Positions 8,462 through 16,820 of a stretch of 64,000 nt of DNA are shown here, one piece after another. A program made the position numbers and the translations under genes. The stretch comes from Gordonia asplenii (GTDB lineage Bacteria > Actinomycetota > Actinomycetes > Mycobacteriales > Mycobacteriaceae): positions 62,001 to 126,000 of the forward strand of contig NZ_JABBNB010000012.1 in assembly GCF_012933505.1 (NCBI RefSeq), given 5' to 3'. The notes below the pieces were generated by a model, which was not told where the DNA came from, made no database searches, and worked only from the letters and a program-made list of their open reading frames with translations. Position 1 is the first letter of the stretch. Each line of letters begins with the position of its first letter.

Positions 8462-9343
8462 ATGGCATTACGTGACTTCCCGCGATCCCTGGCGCCGTCG
8501 GCGCGTGCGGACACCCGACTGCAGCAGGTGCGAGAAGCGCTGAGCGGCAAGGTGATCGCGGTCACCGGTGGTGCCCGGGGCATCGGCTTGCAGACTGCGG
8601 CGCAACTGCTCGACGTCGGGGCGCGGGTGGCCATCGGCGACGTCGACGTCGATGCGGTCGGCAAAGCCGCAGCCGACCTCGGCGTCGAGGGAATGCGTCT
8701 CGACGTCACCGACCCGGCGTCGTTCGACGAGTTCCTCGACCAGGTGGAAGCGACGCTCGGGCCCATCGACGTGCTGATCAACAACGCCGGCATCATGCCG
8801 GTGGGACCATTCCTCGACTACAGCGAAGCGCTCGTGCGGCGCACCTTCGACATCGACACGCTCGGTGTGATCTTCGGTGCGCAAGCCGCCGGGCGTCGAA
8901 TGACCAAGCGCGGCACCGGACAGATCCTCAACGTGTCCTCGGTGGCCGGGCGACTGCCGATGCCCGGACTGTCGATCTACAACGCCGCCAAGGCCGCCGT
9001 GATCGAACTGACCGACGCGCTCGACGCCGAGCTGTCGCCCGCGGGAGTTCGGGTCAGCACCGTGATGCCGACGTTCACCAATACCGGTCTGATCACCGGC
9101 CTCGCAACCAATCGGTTCATCGCGACCGTCGAACCGGAAGACGTTGCGGCGCAGATCTTGTGGACGATCGCCAAACCGAAGGTGCGTGCGGCCGCTCCAC
9201 GGTCGATGTCCTGGGTGCACGCGAATACACTGACGCCGCAACCGATCAAACGCGCGGTACGACGAATGACCAAGCTGGACACCATCTTCCTGAACTACGA
9301 CGAGTCGGCACGCGGCGAGTATTCGAAGCGCATCGGCCAGTAG
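8462..9343 (+). CDS. Short-chain dehydrogenase/reductase
   Basis: A 293-residue classical SDR. It has cofactor motif TGGARGIG near residue 37, acidic GDVDVD after the second strand (favouring NAD), NNAGIM, catalytic Ser in VSSVAG and the YNAAK catalytic pair. The C-terminal ~50 residues are basic and longer than in a minimal SDR. It lies 23 bp after the TetR gene with a CAGGAG site and completes the P450-TetR-SDR operon, so it likely oxidises a P450-generated alcohol or reduces a ketone of the same compound. Confidence 0.9.
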   Translation: MALRDFPRSLAPSARADTRLQQVREALSGKVIAVTGGARGIGLQTAAQLLDVGARVAIGDVDVDAVGKAAADLGVEGMRLDVTDPASFDEFLDQVEATLGPIDVLINNAGIMPVGPFLDYSEALVRRTFDIDTLGVIFGAQAAGRRMTKRGTGQILNVSSVAGRLPMPGLSIYNAAKAAVIELTDALDAELSPAGVRVSTVMPTFTNTGLITGLATNRFIATVEPEDVAAQILWTIAKPKVRAAAPRSMSWVHANTLTPQPIKRAVRRMTKLDTIFLNYDESARGEYSKRIGQ

Positions 9344-9455
9344 GGGTGAGGTCCTCTGCTCATCGGGCGTAACTTTCCGCTTCCCGAGCCTGGATCCACC
9401 CACAGTAGGCTCCGTCCGCTGGTTGAGCCTGGTTTCACCGGTCGGGGCACTGCAT

Positions 9456-9540
9456 CCGCTGGTTGAGCCGCGAGGAGCGTAAGCGCGCCGTACTGAGCGA
9501 GGCGCTAGCCGAGTCGAAGTGACGAGCGTGTCGAAACCCC
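9456..9540 (+). repeat. Dispersed GGTTGAGCC...GTGTCGAAACC repeat, forward copy
   Basis: It starts CCGCTGGTTGAGCCG and ends GTGTCGAAACCCC, with GCGCTAGCCGAGTCGAAG inside. It is the left arm of a head-to-head pair with 9692-9775. Other copies are at 19208, 28005, 48281, 53205, 55126 and 60064. Confidence 0.8.
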
Positions 9541-9604
9541 TGTACCACAATGCATTTGATGGTGGCGTACTTGTCGAGCTGTGATGGTATCGAACATCGA
9601 GGCG

Positions 9605-9625
9605 TGTGCACCCGTAGGGTGCACA
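9605..9625. repeat. Perfect short hairpin
   Basis: TGTGCACCC, a GTA loop, then GGGTGCACA. This 9-bp perfect stem is centred between the two inverted repeat copies. There is no T-run after it, so a classical terminator is not indicated. Confidence 0.6.
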
Positions 9626-9691
9626 TGCGTCACTTGCCGGGTGACGTCGCCGATGTTGGCGCGCATCATCCGAAAGTCGTTGTGGCTGAGA

Positions 9692-9775
9692 GGTTTCGAC
9701 ACGGACCTCGGCTAGCGCTACTTCGACTCGGCTAGCGCCTCGCTCAGCACGGCGCTCGTCCGGCTCAACCAGCGG
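9692..9775 (-). repeat. Dispersed repeat, inverted copy
   Basis: It begins GGTTTCGACACGG and ends GGCTCAACCAGCGG, the reverse complement of the family consensus. Its inner GCTAGCGC and CTTCGACTCGGCTAGCGCC blocks match the forward copy at 9456-9540, making a large imperfect inverted repeat. Confidence 0.8.
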
Positions 9776-9998
9776 ACGGGGTGCCATCGGTGGATCCGAG
9801 CCGAGTATTCAGAGTCGAGTGTTGCGCTGCGGTGTATCAACTCGTCGGACCCAGTCCCACCAGCCCCACCCGTGACAACGAATCGTTTGGGGCGCCCGAC
9901 AGATCCACCACGCGATACCGCACTGTCGGCCGGGGGCGACTTCACTCGACTTCGCGAACTGGGCATTACGGTCCCATCCGGTTGGCTATGGTTGCTCG

Positions 9999-11960
9999 AT
10001 GGTTCACATCCTGATGCCAGGATCGAACGTCGAGCTTCAGCAATTGGGGGAAGGCGTCGATGAGGGAGCTGTAGCGGTGCGAGTCGCGCAGGCCGACGGT
10101 GAGTGTCCCTTCGACGTGAGCGTTCTGATCCTGGATGACGACCGCAAGGTGCGGTCCAATGATGACTTCGTCTTCTATAACCAGCCGACCGCGCTTGACG
10201 GCGCGATTCAACTCTGTTCACAGGAACAGGGAGGATCGGGAATCGACCTCGACATACCCAAGGTTCCGAGTCATGCGAACCTGATCGTGGTGGCCGCGAG
10301 CGTATACGGCGAAGGGGCGACGTTCGGCGACCTGCCGGATATCACCCTGACACTTGGTCGGAGCGATGGCCAAGGGCCGTTGGCATCGTTTCAGATGTCA
10401 GGTCTGACTACCGAGAGCGCTGTGGTGCTGTGCGAGTTGTATCGACGCAACGACCGATGGAAGATCCGCGCGGTCGGTCAGGGGTACAACGACGGATTAG
10501 GGGCTCTTGCAACTGATTTCGGCGTCGAGGTCGATGAGTCGGGCGACGAGGACACGGACGCTCCAGCGAGTCCCACTGACGGTGCCGGTGAGGAACCGGT
10601 GCCGACTCCCGTAGTCGACGCCAGGCAGGCATCGGAGGAGTCCGCCGGAACGAAGATGGTCGTCGGCCGAAAGAAGCGGCCCGCGAAACTGCCGAATGAT
10701 TGGTCGGACTTCACGACGCCGTTCTTGCGCGCCGGTTCGGATGCTCCGTTCCGACGAGCGCGGCTCTTCCCTGTCGTCGGAATCAAATCAGCAGCGGAAC
10801 AGGAAATGAGGGCAACCTCAGTTCTCCTCTCCGTGATGGAGGTCGTGAAGGAATTCGGCCGGGCGGTCACCTCGAAATGGGGTGCGCCGGGAGGCAAGAT
10901 CGAGACATTCACCGAGGTGCGGTTCTCGCATGGAGGTGACGATTTGCGCCCGGATGGAATGGTGCGGATATCACGCGGCGCACGAGTGTGGACCGCCCTG
11001 GTCGAGGTGAAGACCGGAAAGAACAACCTCAAGGCAGATCAGGTCGAGAAGTACCTCAAGCTCGCCAAGTCGAAGGACTTCGACGCGGTGGTCACCATCT
11101 CGTCCGATCTGCTCCCCGCGGCCGACGACGTCGCCGTCGAGATCGACGCTCGACATACCAAGAACATCGCGCTGCTTCATATTTCATGGGAAGAATTGAT
11201 TGCCGAAGCGTCGATGCTCAATTCCCATATCGGAGTCTCCGAAGCCACGCGTGCGCGTGTATTAGCCGACTTCTTGACCTATGCTTTGGAGCCGGCGTCG
11301 GGGATGGCAGTGTTCGACGACATGGGCGCGACCTGGGTGAAGGTGCGAGAGGCCGTGAAAGACCGGACCCTGCGCGCGGACGGCGGGGCCGTCGAAGTTT
11401 GTAACGGCTACGATCGGCTCCTGCGGCATCTCGCCCTGCAGCTCAGTTCGCTGACTGGGCAGCGAGTTGTCGCGGTGGTTCCGGCTAACAGACCGGACGC
11501 GGTCAGTCGCGCGCGGCAATTGGCGGATTCCGGAGAATTGTTCGGCACCTTGCGTGTGTCTGGAGCAACCGGTGCCATCGTCGTGAATGCCGACCTTCGT
11601 ACCGAACGGATCACCTGCTCGATGCCAGTGGGGGCGCCGCGGTCCGGGCGGCCCGCCACCAAGGTCAACTGGCTCGTCCGTCAACTGGGGAGCGCGCCCG
11701 ACGCGGTTCGCCTGACCGCGCATCACAGTGGCAGTCGAACCGAGTCGACTGCGGTGATGCTGGGTGCGCTTCGCGGTGAACGAGGAAGCCTTGTACCGCC
11801 CGACGATAAGGATGTACGCGAGTTCACCGTCGCGATGGAAACCTCGATGGGAACGAAGCGTTCTGGTAGTTCTGGTGGGTTTGTTGCGGCGGCAGTCAAG
11901 CTGTTGAACGTCTTCTACGAGGAAGTGGTTCAGACGGTGCGCAGCGGTAACGACAGATAG
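9999..11960 (+). CDS. TerD-domain protein fused to a PD-(D/E)XK-type nuclease-like domain
   Basis: A 653-residue single-gene unit. Residues 1-~185 read as a TerD/CABP domain (MPGSNVELQQL, FDVSVLILDDD, DFVFYNQ, and a late ELYRRNDRWKIRAVGQGY strand). TerD domains bind Ca2+ and occur in tellurite/stress and phage-defence loci. An acidic linker and a basic KKRPAKLP segment follow. Residues ~265-360 carry a restriction-endonuclease-like core: Glu267/269, RPDG with Asp319, VEVKTG with Glu336 and Lys338, and Gln348 in KADQVEKYL. Residues ~420-653 are unrecognised. The start could be ATG 9999 (nearly leaderless) or the ATG at 10014. It is flanked by repeats and a KstR-controlled operon with no ter genes nearby. 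Biochemical activity is inferred from motifs only. Confidence 0.72.
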   Translation: MVHILMPGSNVELQQLGEGVDEGAVAVRVAQADGECPFDVSVLILDDDRKVRSNDDFVFYNQPTALDGAIQLCSQEQGGSGIDLDIPKVPSHANLIVVAASVYGEGATFGDLPDITLTLGRSDGQGPLASFQMSGLTTESAVVLCELYRRNDRWKIRAVGQGYNDGLGALATDFGVEVDESGDEDTDAPASPTDGAGEEPVPTPVVDARQASEESAGTKMVVGRKKRPAKLPNDWSDFTTPFLRAGSDAPFRRARLFPVVGIKSAAEQEMRATSVLLSVMEVVKEFGRAVTSKWGAPGGKIETFTEVRFSHGGDDLRPDGMVRISRGARVWTALVEVKTGKNNLKADQVEKYLKLAKSKDFDAVVTISSDLLPAADDVAVEIDARHTKNIALLHISWEELIAEASMLNSHIGVSEATRARVLADFLTYALEPASGMAVFDDMGATWVKVREAVKDRTLRADGGAVEVCNGYDRLLRHLALQLSSLTGQRVVAVVPANRPDAVSRARQLADSGELFGTLRVSGATGAIVVNADLRTERITCSMPVGAPRSGRPATKVNWLVRQLGSAPDAVRLTAHHSGSRTESTAVMLGALRGERGSLVPPDDKDVREFTVAMETSMGTKRSGSSGGFVAAAVKLLNVFYEEVVQTVRSGNDR

Positions 11961-12046
11961 ATCCTCGGCGGACCTTGCTCCCGCGCATGCGGCTGCAGTG
12001 TCGTACGCCGCGTCGGGCACACTCTATGTAAGGCTGACTTGCAATG

Positions 12047-12060
12047 TAGAACGTGTTCTA
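12047..12060. promoter_or_regulatory. KstR-type operator before the Mce-associated operon
   Basis: TAGAACGTGTTCTA is an inverted repeat fitting the published KstR pattern TNNAACNNGTTNNA. It sits 32 bp upstream of the first Mce-associated gene. KstR represses cholesterol catabolism genes in mycobacteria and rhodococci. Confidence 0.8.
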
Positions 12061-12092
12061 GTTTGCTGTAGGTCAGCAGCGGGAAGAGAGCC

Positions 12093-12674
12093 ATGACCGA
12101 CGACCGTGCACTACTGAGCGCTTACCGATCGGCGCGCGCCGATCAAACGCGGGCAGAGCGTGCGCTGGTCGATGCGCAAGTACGGGCCGGGCACCGGCCG
12201 GCGCCTCGACGCTGGCCGCTCTGGGCAGTCGTGCCGGTCGCCGTCGTCGCGCTGGTATTCGCGAACGTCGGCACGGTCAGTTGGGTGCGCTCCGACGACG
12301 GCTACACCGACGCCGACTACATCGCCGCCGCAACCGCCCGCGTCGAGCAGCTGCTGAGCCCCGACTACCGTCAACCCGCGCAGGTCAAGCGGATCCTCGC
12401 GTCGGCCACCGGAGCCTTCTACGACGAGTTCGCGCAGTCAGCCGACGCCTACTCGACCTTCGTCAGCAAGGCCGGCACGGTCTCGACCGGGCGGGTGCTG
12501 GGGGCGGGCGTCTCGCGACGTCTGGGCGACGACGCCGAAGTGCTCGTCGCCGCCACCGTCGACCTCACAGCCCAAGCCGACGTTCCGGCATCGTCGCGCG
12601 AGTTCCGTCTGCGAACCGTGCTCACACCGGAAAGCGGGATGCTCAAACTGTCGATGGTTCAGTACCTGCCGTGA
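12093..12674 (+). CDS. Mce-associated membrane protein 1 of 4
   Basis: A 193-residue protein with a cytoplasmic Arg/Ala-rich N-terminus, one membrane helix around residues 40-63 (LWAVVPVAVVALVFANVG), and an extracytoplasmic NTF2/SnoaL-like domain of about 125 residues. That is the layout of Mam proteins that support Mce lipid importers. RBS GGGAAGAG precedes the ATG. It is the first gene of a four-gene overlapping operon under a KstR-type box, suggesting a link to steroid uptake. No mce structural genes lie nearby. Confidence 0.78.
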   Translation: MTDDRALLSAYRSARADQTRAERALVDAQVRAGHRPAPRRWPLWAVVPVAVVALVFANVGTVSWVRSDDGYTDADYIAAATARVEQLLSPDYRQPAQVKRILASATGAFYDEFAQSADAYSTFVSKAGTVSTGRVLGAGVSRRLGDDAEVLVAATVDLTAQADVPASSREFRLRTVLTPESGMLKLSMVQYLP

Positions 12675-13195
12675 CCGAATCAACCATTCTGAGATCAGCT
12701 CGCGCCGACGCTGCGCAGGCGACGTCGGACCGTCGACGCCTCATCGTCGCCCTCGCGCTACTGAGCGTCGTAGTGGTACTGGCTGGGCTCGTCGGCTGGC
12801 AAGCGATCCGGGCCGACGCCGCGCGCGCCGACGCCGACGCCGGCCCGCAGTTGAGGTCACAGGCGGGAAGCATTGTGGCGCAGGTCCTTTCCTGGAACGG
12901 CCACACGATGACGGCTGATCGCAACCGCGCGCGGTCGCTGGTCACCGACGCATATGCGCGGCGCAGCGGACTCGACGACCCGGTTCCGGCCGAAGTCACC
13001 GATCAGTCGCTCACGTTCACGCCCAGGACAGTTGGGGTGGGGTATGCGAACGCCACGTCGGGGACGGTGCTGATCGACGGCACCCTCACCCGAACCGCGC
13101 TGGGCAAGCGGACGCCGACGCCGCAGACCGTCACCGCCGCATTCGTGTCATCGGACGGCCGCTGGCTGGTCGACCGGATCGACGTGGTCCGATGA
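12671..13195 (+). CDS. Mce-associated membrane protein 2 of 4
   Basis: The start is GTG 12671 (174 aa), overlapping the previous stop as GTGA. It has a short cytoplasmic N-terminus, one membrane helix around residues 21-44 (LIVALALLSVVVVLAGLVG), and an extracytoplasmic domain ending with a DGRWLVDRIDVV strand typical of SnoaL-like Mam domains. It shares little direct sequence with its neighbours but has the same architecture and is translationally coupled on both sides. Confidence 0.75.
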   Translation: MTESTILRSARADAAQATSDRRRLIVALALLSVVVVLAGLVGWQAIRADAARADADAGPQLRSQAGSIVAQVLSWNGHTMTADRNRARSLVTDAYARRSGLDDPVPAEVTDQSLTFTPRTVGVGYANATSGTVLIDGTLTRTALGKRTPTPQTVTAAFVSSDGRWLVDRIDVVR

Positions 13196-13809
13196 CCTCG
13201 CAACCGGCGTCGCAGCGGCTGACCGCAGCCCGTTCCGAACTCGACAAGTCCACGCGCGCAACGCGATTGGCGGTGATCGCGGCTCGCGGCGCGCTGGCTC
13301 GTCGAGCTCACCGGCGGCGTCGGATTTTGCGTTGGACGACGATCACCATGATCGTCGTGGCCGTCGCACTGGCGATCACGTTAGCGGTACTGCCGTTCCA
13401 GACATCCGCGGCCCGTGACACCGTTCGGCGTGACGCGCAAGCGCTGAACGCGGCGTCGTCGGCGGTCACCACGATGCTGACGGCTGACCCGAAATATGCT
13501 CGGCGATATGCGGATTCAGTGATCGCGCTGAGCACCGGAGGCCAGCGCGATCGACTCGCCGCGGGCCGGTACGAACTGGTCGCCGAGATCGCGGGACAGC
13601 AGGCGGCCAGTACCGGCGTCGTGCTGTCAGCCGGCCTGATCACCGATCCGAGTGACGCCTCCGACGCCACCGCGGATGTCCTCATCGTCGCCGAAGCGAC
13701 CAACCCCGCACTGATCGGCGGTGATCCCGCGCAAAAACGGATGCCGATCATCGTGACGATGCGCCTCGTCGACGGTTCGTGGAAGGTCGAGAAGGCGGGA
13801 CTGCAATGA
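13192..13809 (+). CDS. Mce-associated membrane protein 3 of 4
   Basis: A 205-residue protein from ATG 13192, overlapping the previous stop (ATGA). A basic cytoplasmic segment (ARRAHRRRR) precedes the single membrane helix near residues 47-68, then the outer domain ends DGSWKVEKAGLQ, matching the final strand of the other Mam proteins. Its role is probably structural or accessory for an Mce transporter; direct function is unknown. Confidence 0.75.
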   Translation: MTSQPASQRLTAARSELDKSTRATRLAVIAARGALARRAHRRRRILRWTTITMIVVAVALAITLAVLPFQTSAARDTVRRDAQALNAASSAVTTMLTADPKYARRYADSVIALSTGGQRDRLAAGRYELVAEIAGQQAASTGVVLSAGLITDPSDASDATADVLIVAEATNPALIGGDPAQKRMPIIVTMRLVDGSWKVEKAGLQ

Positions 13810-14330
13810 CACCCCCGGTCCATCGACGGCGACTCGTGGTCGTCCTCGCTGTGCTGGCGATCGCGCTGGCGGTGATCGGTGCCGTGGGATTCGTTGAGGC
13901 ACACCGTAATGACGTGAACCATCCGACCGAGTCCGAACGCGTCGCGGTACAGCAGGCAGCGGCCGACGCCGTCACCGCGGTGATGACCTTCGCACCGAAC
14001 GACCCGCCCGCGCGGCCCGCGGTACTCGCCAGACTGACCGGTCGAATGAGCGTCGAATACCGAACGCAGGGACCGGATCTCATCCTGCCGAACGCCGTCG
14101 ACTCGCGAACGACGATGTCGGCCACCGTGATCGGTGCGGCTACCGACTCCTATTCGTCGCAGGACGCGCGGATACTGGTCTTCATCGATCAAACGGTCAG
14201 CGTGCCCGGCCTGACCGCGGGAGCCGACGGCCAACGGGTGACCATCGCGCGATGGGCGCAGATGCGTCGCGTGAACGGCCGATGGCTGATGGCTGACCTC
14301 GACCTCGTCGACTCCGCAGGCCGAACATGA
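13806..14330 (+). CDS. Mce-associated membrane protein 4 of 4
   Basis: The start is ATG 13806 (174 aa), overlapping the previous stop; in-frame sequence upstream belongs to the neighbour's other strand frame. The membrane helix spans about residues 10-30 (VVVLAVLAIALAVIGAVGF), and the outer domain ends NGRWLMADLDLVD. It closes the four-gene Mam operon. The next gene starts 58 bp later with its own GAGGGG site. Confidence 0.75.
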   Translation: MTPPVHRRRLVVVLAVLAIALAVIGAVGFVEAHRNDVNHPTESERVAVQQAAADAVTAVMTFAPNDPPARPAVLARLTGRMSVEYRTQGPDLILPNAVDSRTTMSATVIGAATDSYSSQDARILVFIDQTVSVPGLTAGADGQRVTIARWAQMRRVNGRWLMADLDLVDSAGRT

Positions 14331-14388
14331 ACCATCCCAACGACTTTCCAACCACACCACACAGCGCACCACGATCGAGGGGAACACA

Positions 14389-15588
14389 GTGAGCGACACC
14401 GAGCACGGCGTAGTCATCGTCGGAGCCGGCCTGGGCGGCATCCGCGTGGCCGAGAGCCTGCGCAGCGGAGGGTATTCCGGGCCGATCACCCTCGTCGGCG
14501 ACGAGAACCATCCGCCCTACGACCGGCCGCCGCTGTCGAAGTCGGTGTTGCTCGGCAAGCAGGACCGGGTCGACCTGAAACCCGAAGAGTTCTACGGGGA
14601 TTCGGCCATCACACTGCGCACCGGAACGCCGGTCACCGCGGTGACACCCGGCGAGCACACGGTGACCGTCGGCAGCGGCGGCGACGCCGAAGTTCTCGCC
14701 TACGACACCCTGGTACTGGCGACCGGGCTGCGTCCACGGCCGTTCCCGGGATCACCGGCCAAGGGCGTCCACGTGATTCGCAGCGTCGACGACGCGCTCG
14801 CGTTGCGCGCGGAGTCGGCATCGGCGTCGAACGCGGTTGTCATCGGTGCCGGGTTCATCGGCTGCGAGGCCGCGGCGAGCTTGCGGACCCGTGGGTTGAC
14901 GGTGACGTTGGTCGAACCGGCGCCTACGCCGTTGGCGGTGGCGCTCGGTGAGAAGATCGGCGGTCTGGTGACTCGCCTGCACGTCGCGAACGGAGTCGAG
15001 GTTCGTAGCGGAGTCGGCGTGGAAATGCTTGTCTCACAGGATGATCAGGTGACGGCGGTGCGTCTGACCGACGGCACCGAGATTCCGGCCGACATCGTGG
15101 TCGTCGGCATCGGCTCGACCCCGGTCGTCGAGTTTCTTGACGGCTCCGGCATTGAATTGGCGCCGCGCGAGAGCGGTGGTGGCGTCGCGTGCGACGCCGT
15201 CGGGCGTACCAGCGCCGACGATGTGTACGCCGTCGGCGATGTCGCGAACTGGCTCACCGTCGACGGAGTCCCGACGCGCGTCGAACATTGGAATCACACC
15301 GTCGAGCAGGCCGCGATCGTCGCTCACCACATCCTGGGCAGCGATGACGACGTGGTGGCCGCGGTGCCGTACTTCTGGAGCGATCAATACGACGTCAAGG
15401 TTCAGGTTCTGGGCTGGCCCAAGGGAACTGACGATGTGCACGTCATCGACGACGACGGCAAGAAGTTCGTCGCCTACTTCAGCCGCGACGGTGTGTTGAC
15501 GGCGGTCGCCGGCGGCGGGAAGGCCGGTGCCGTGATGAAGATGCGGGCTAAGCTGCAGGCGTCGACGCCGATCGCGGAACTGTTGTGA
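14389..15588 (+). CDS. FAD-dependent ferredoxin/rubredoxin-type reductase
   Basis: A 399-residue protein from GTG 14389 after a GAGGGG site. It is a two-dinucleotide-fold flavoprotein of the ferredoxin reductase family that feeds Rieske oxygenases and P450s. Visible are the FAD fold VVIVGAGLGGIR at residue ~8, the PPYDRPPLSK motif, the NADH fold VVIGAGFIGCEAA near 155, a VYAVGDVAN FAD-binding C-terminal motif and an EHWNHTVEQA segment. Context (Mce-associated genes upstream, kshB and mycofactocin genes downstream) resembles Rv0688 of M. tuberculosis as I remember it. A partner ferredoxin is not visible nearby. Confidence 0.9.
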   Translation: MSDTEHGVVIVGAGLGGIRVAESLRSGGYSGPITLVGDENHPPYDRPPLSKSVLLGKQDRVDLKPEEFYGDSAITLRTGTPVTAVTPGEHTVTVGSGGDAEVLAYDTLVLATGLRPRPFPGSPAKGVHVIRSVDDALALRAESASASNAVVIGAGFIGCEAAASLRTRGLTVTLVEPAPTPLAVALGEKIGGLVTRLHVANGVEVRSGVGVEMLVSQDDQVTAVRLTDGTEIPADIVVVGIGSTPVVEFLDGSGIELAPRESGGGVACDAVGRTSADDVYAVGDVANWLTVDGVPTRVEHWNHTVEQAAIVAHHILGSDDDVVAAVPYFWSDQYDVKVQVLGWPKGTDDVHVIDDDGKKFVAYFSRDGVLTAVAGGGKAGAVMKMRAKLQASTPIAELL

Positions 15589-16307
15589 CACAGGCGCTTA
15601 CCGCCGCGGCGGTCCGAGAAGCGTTGGCCGAGTTGGCCGATCCCAAGCGGGCGGTGTCGTCGGCGGGATTCTTCAAGACCGGACCGGGCGAGTACGGCGA
15701 AGGCGACGAGTTCATCGGCATCTCGGTGCCCGCGCAGCGTAAGGCGGCCAAGCGATTTCGGGGGATCGACGCGGACGAGATCGACGTGCTGCTCGACAGC
15801 CCGGTCCACGAGCATCGACTGACCGCGCTGATCATCATGCGGACCGAGTTCGAGAAGGCGGCGACGTCGGACCGGGAGTTCTGGGTCCGGCGGTATTGCG
15901 CCGCCGTCGACCGAGGACGGGTCAACAACTGGGATCTGGTCGACTCATCGGCCGGGATCGTCGGCGATTGGGCTGTGGCACAGGAGAATTCGAAACTGCT
16001 GCTCGACTACGCCGAACAAGAGGATCTGTGGCGACGTCGGGTCGGGGTAGTCGGGACGTACTCGTATCTCACCGCCGGTGACGGGTCGGCGACCTTGGCG
16101 GTTGCGCCACTGGTCGTCGACGACCGTCGAGACCTGATTCAGAAAGCGCTGGGTTGGATGCTACGAGAGATGGGTAAACGAGTGGATAGGGAACTGCTCA
16201 CCGGTTACCTCGACGTACACGCAGCGCAGCTGGGGCGGACCGCATTGAGTTATGCGACAGAGCATTTGAGCGTCGAGGAACGCAAGGCGTACCGGGCGAT
16301 GAAGTAG
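15585..16307 (+). CDS. DNA alkylation repair protein (AlkD-like)
   Basis: A 240-residue all-helical protein from GTG 15585, overlapping the reductase stop. It fits the AlkD/DUF HEAT-repeat glycosylase family: GISVPAQRKAAKRF near residue 47, EHRLTALIIM, NNWDLVDSSAGIVGDW, and MLREMGKRVD towards the end. The family excises alkylated purines without base flipping. Translational coupling to the reductase is probably only positional. Confidence 0.85.
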   Translation: MTQALTAAAVREALAELADPKRAVSSAGFFKTGPGEYGEGDEFIGISVPAQRKAAKRFRGIDADEIDVLLDSPVHEHRLTALIIMRTEFEKAATSDREFWVRRYCAAVDRGRVNNWDLVDSSAGIVGDWAVAQENSKLLLDYAEQEDLWRRRVGVVGTYSYLTAGDGSATLAVAPLVVDDRRDLIQKALGWMLREMGKRVDRELLTGYLDVHAAQLGRTALSYATEHLSVEERKAYRAMK

Positions 16308-16308
16308 C

Positions 16309-16389
16309 GGCAGATTGCATTCGGCCTTGTGGTGCGCGGCGGGGTGGATGTTCCCTCGGCGTCGACGACGGGGCAGATTGCAATCGGCC
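16309..16389. repeat. Pair of 18-bp direct repeats after the AlkD gene
   Basis: GGCAGATTGCATTCGGCC (16309-16326) and GGCAGATTGCAATCGGCC (16372-16389) differ at one base and lie 63 bp apart in the 87-bp convergent gap. They may belong to a second intergenic repeat family. Confidence 0.6.
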
Positions 16390-16394
16390 GGACG

Positions 16395-16775
16395 TCACTG
16401 TTCCTGCGGAGCGGATCCCCGGTACACCTTGATCGCCGCGACGACCATGGGGATCTGCAGCGGAAGCCGAGCCCACGCGAGGCTCTTGAGCCATGCCGGT
16501 TTGTTCTGCCACAGGCGAATGGTGTTGACATTCGCCGGGAAGACCGCGACGAACAGGGCGGCCGCAGCCGCCGCGGACCAACGTCGGGTACGCGGTACGA
16601 GAAGTCCGGCGCCGATCGTGAGCTCAGCCGCGCCCGACGCGTAGGTGAGCGTTCGCTTGTCGGCGGGGATCTCGTCGGGAATGATCGCGTCGAACGGTTT
16701 GGGCGCGACGAAATGCAGCACGCCCATCACGATCAGCGGGTAGGCCAGGATGCGGGAGAGTCGTTCGATGCTCAC
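16395..16775 (-). CDS. DoxX-family membrane protein
   Basis: A 126-residue protein with four hydrophobic segments and the DoxX pattern (GVLHFVAPKPFDAIIP near the N-terminus, then SGAAELTIGAGLL). The start is GTG. DoxX-like proteins are small membrane proteins linked to redox stress or to the membrane oxidoreductase complex in mycobacteria. It lies 45 bp downstream of kshB on the same strand and is probably cotranscribed with it. Confidence 0.85.
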   Translation of the reverse strand: MSIERLSRILAYPLIVMGVLHFVAPKPFDAIIPDEIPADKRTLTYASGAAELTIGAGLLVPRTRRWSAAAAAALFVAVFPANVNTIRLWQNKPAWLKSLAWARLPLQIPMVVAAIKVYRGSAPQEQ

Positions 16776-16820
16776 CCGTCGAAGCCTACGCGAGATCGCC
16801 GCGTGAGCGCGTCTGCCTCG

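Larger units (their letters stand above)
9344..9998. other. Non-coding stretch with dispersed repeats
   Basis: There is no convincing gene here. It holds a partial repeat module (9416-9429), a full repeat copy (9456-9540), a central ~150 bp with a perfect hairpin (9605-9625), an inverted repeat copy (9692-9775), then about 220 bp before the TerD fusion gene in which I see only a possible TATGG -10 close to the start codon. Confidence 0.6.

Noticed and set aside
9505..9702. A 65-codon frame on the minus strand between the repeat copies
   Set aside because: Both ends lie in repeat DNA and the middle has no family features; more likely part of the non-coding element.
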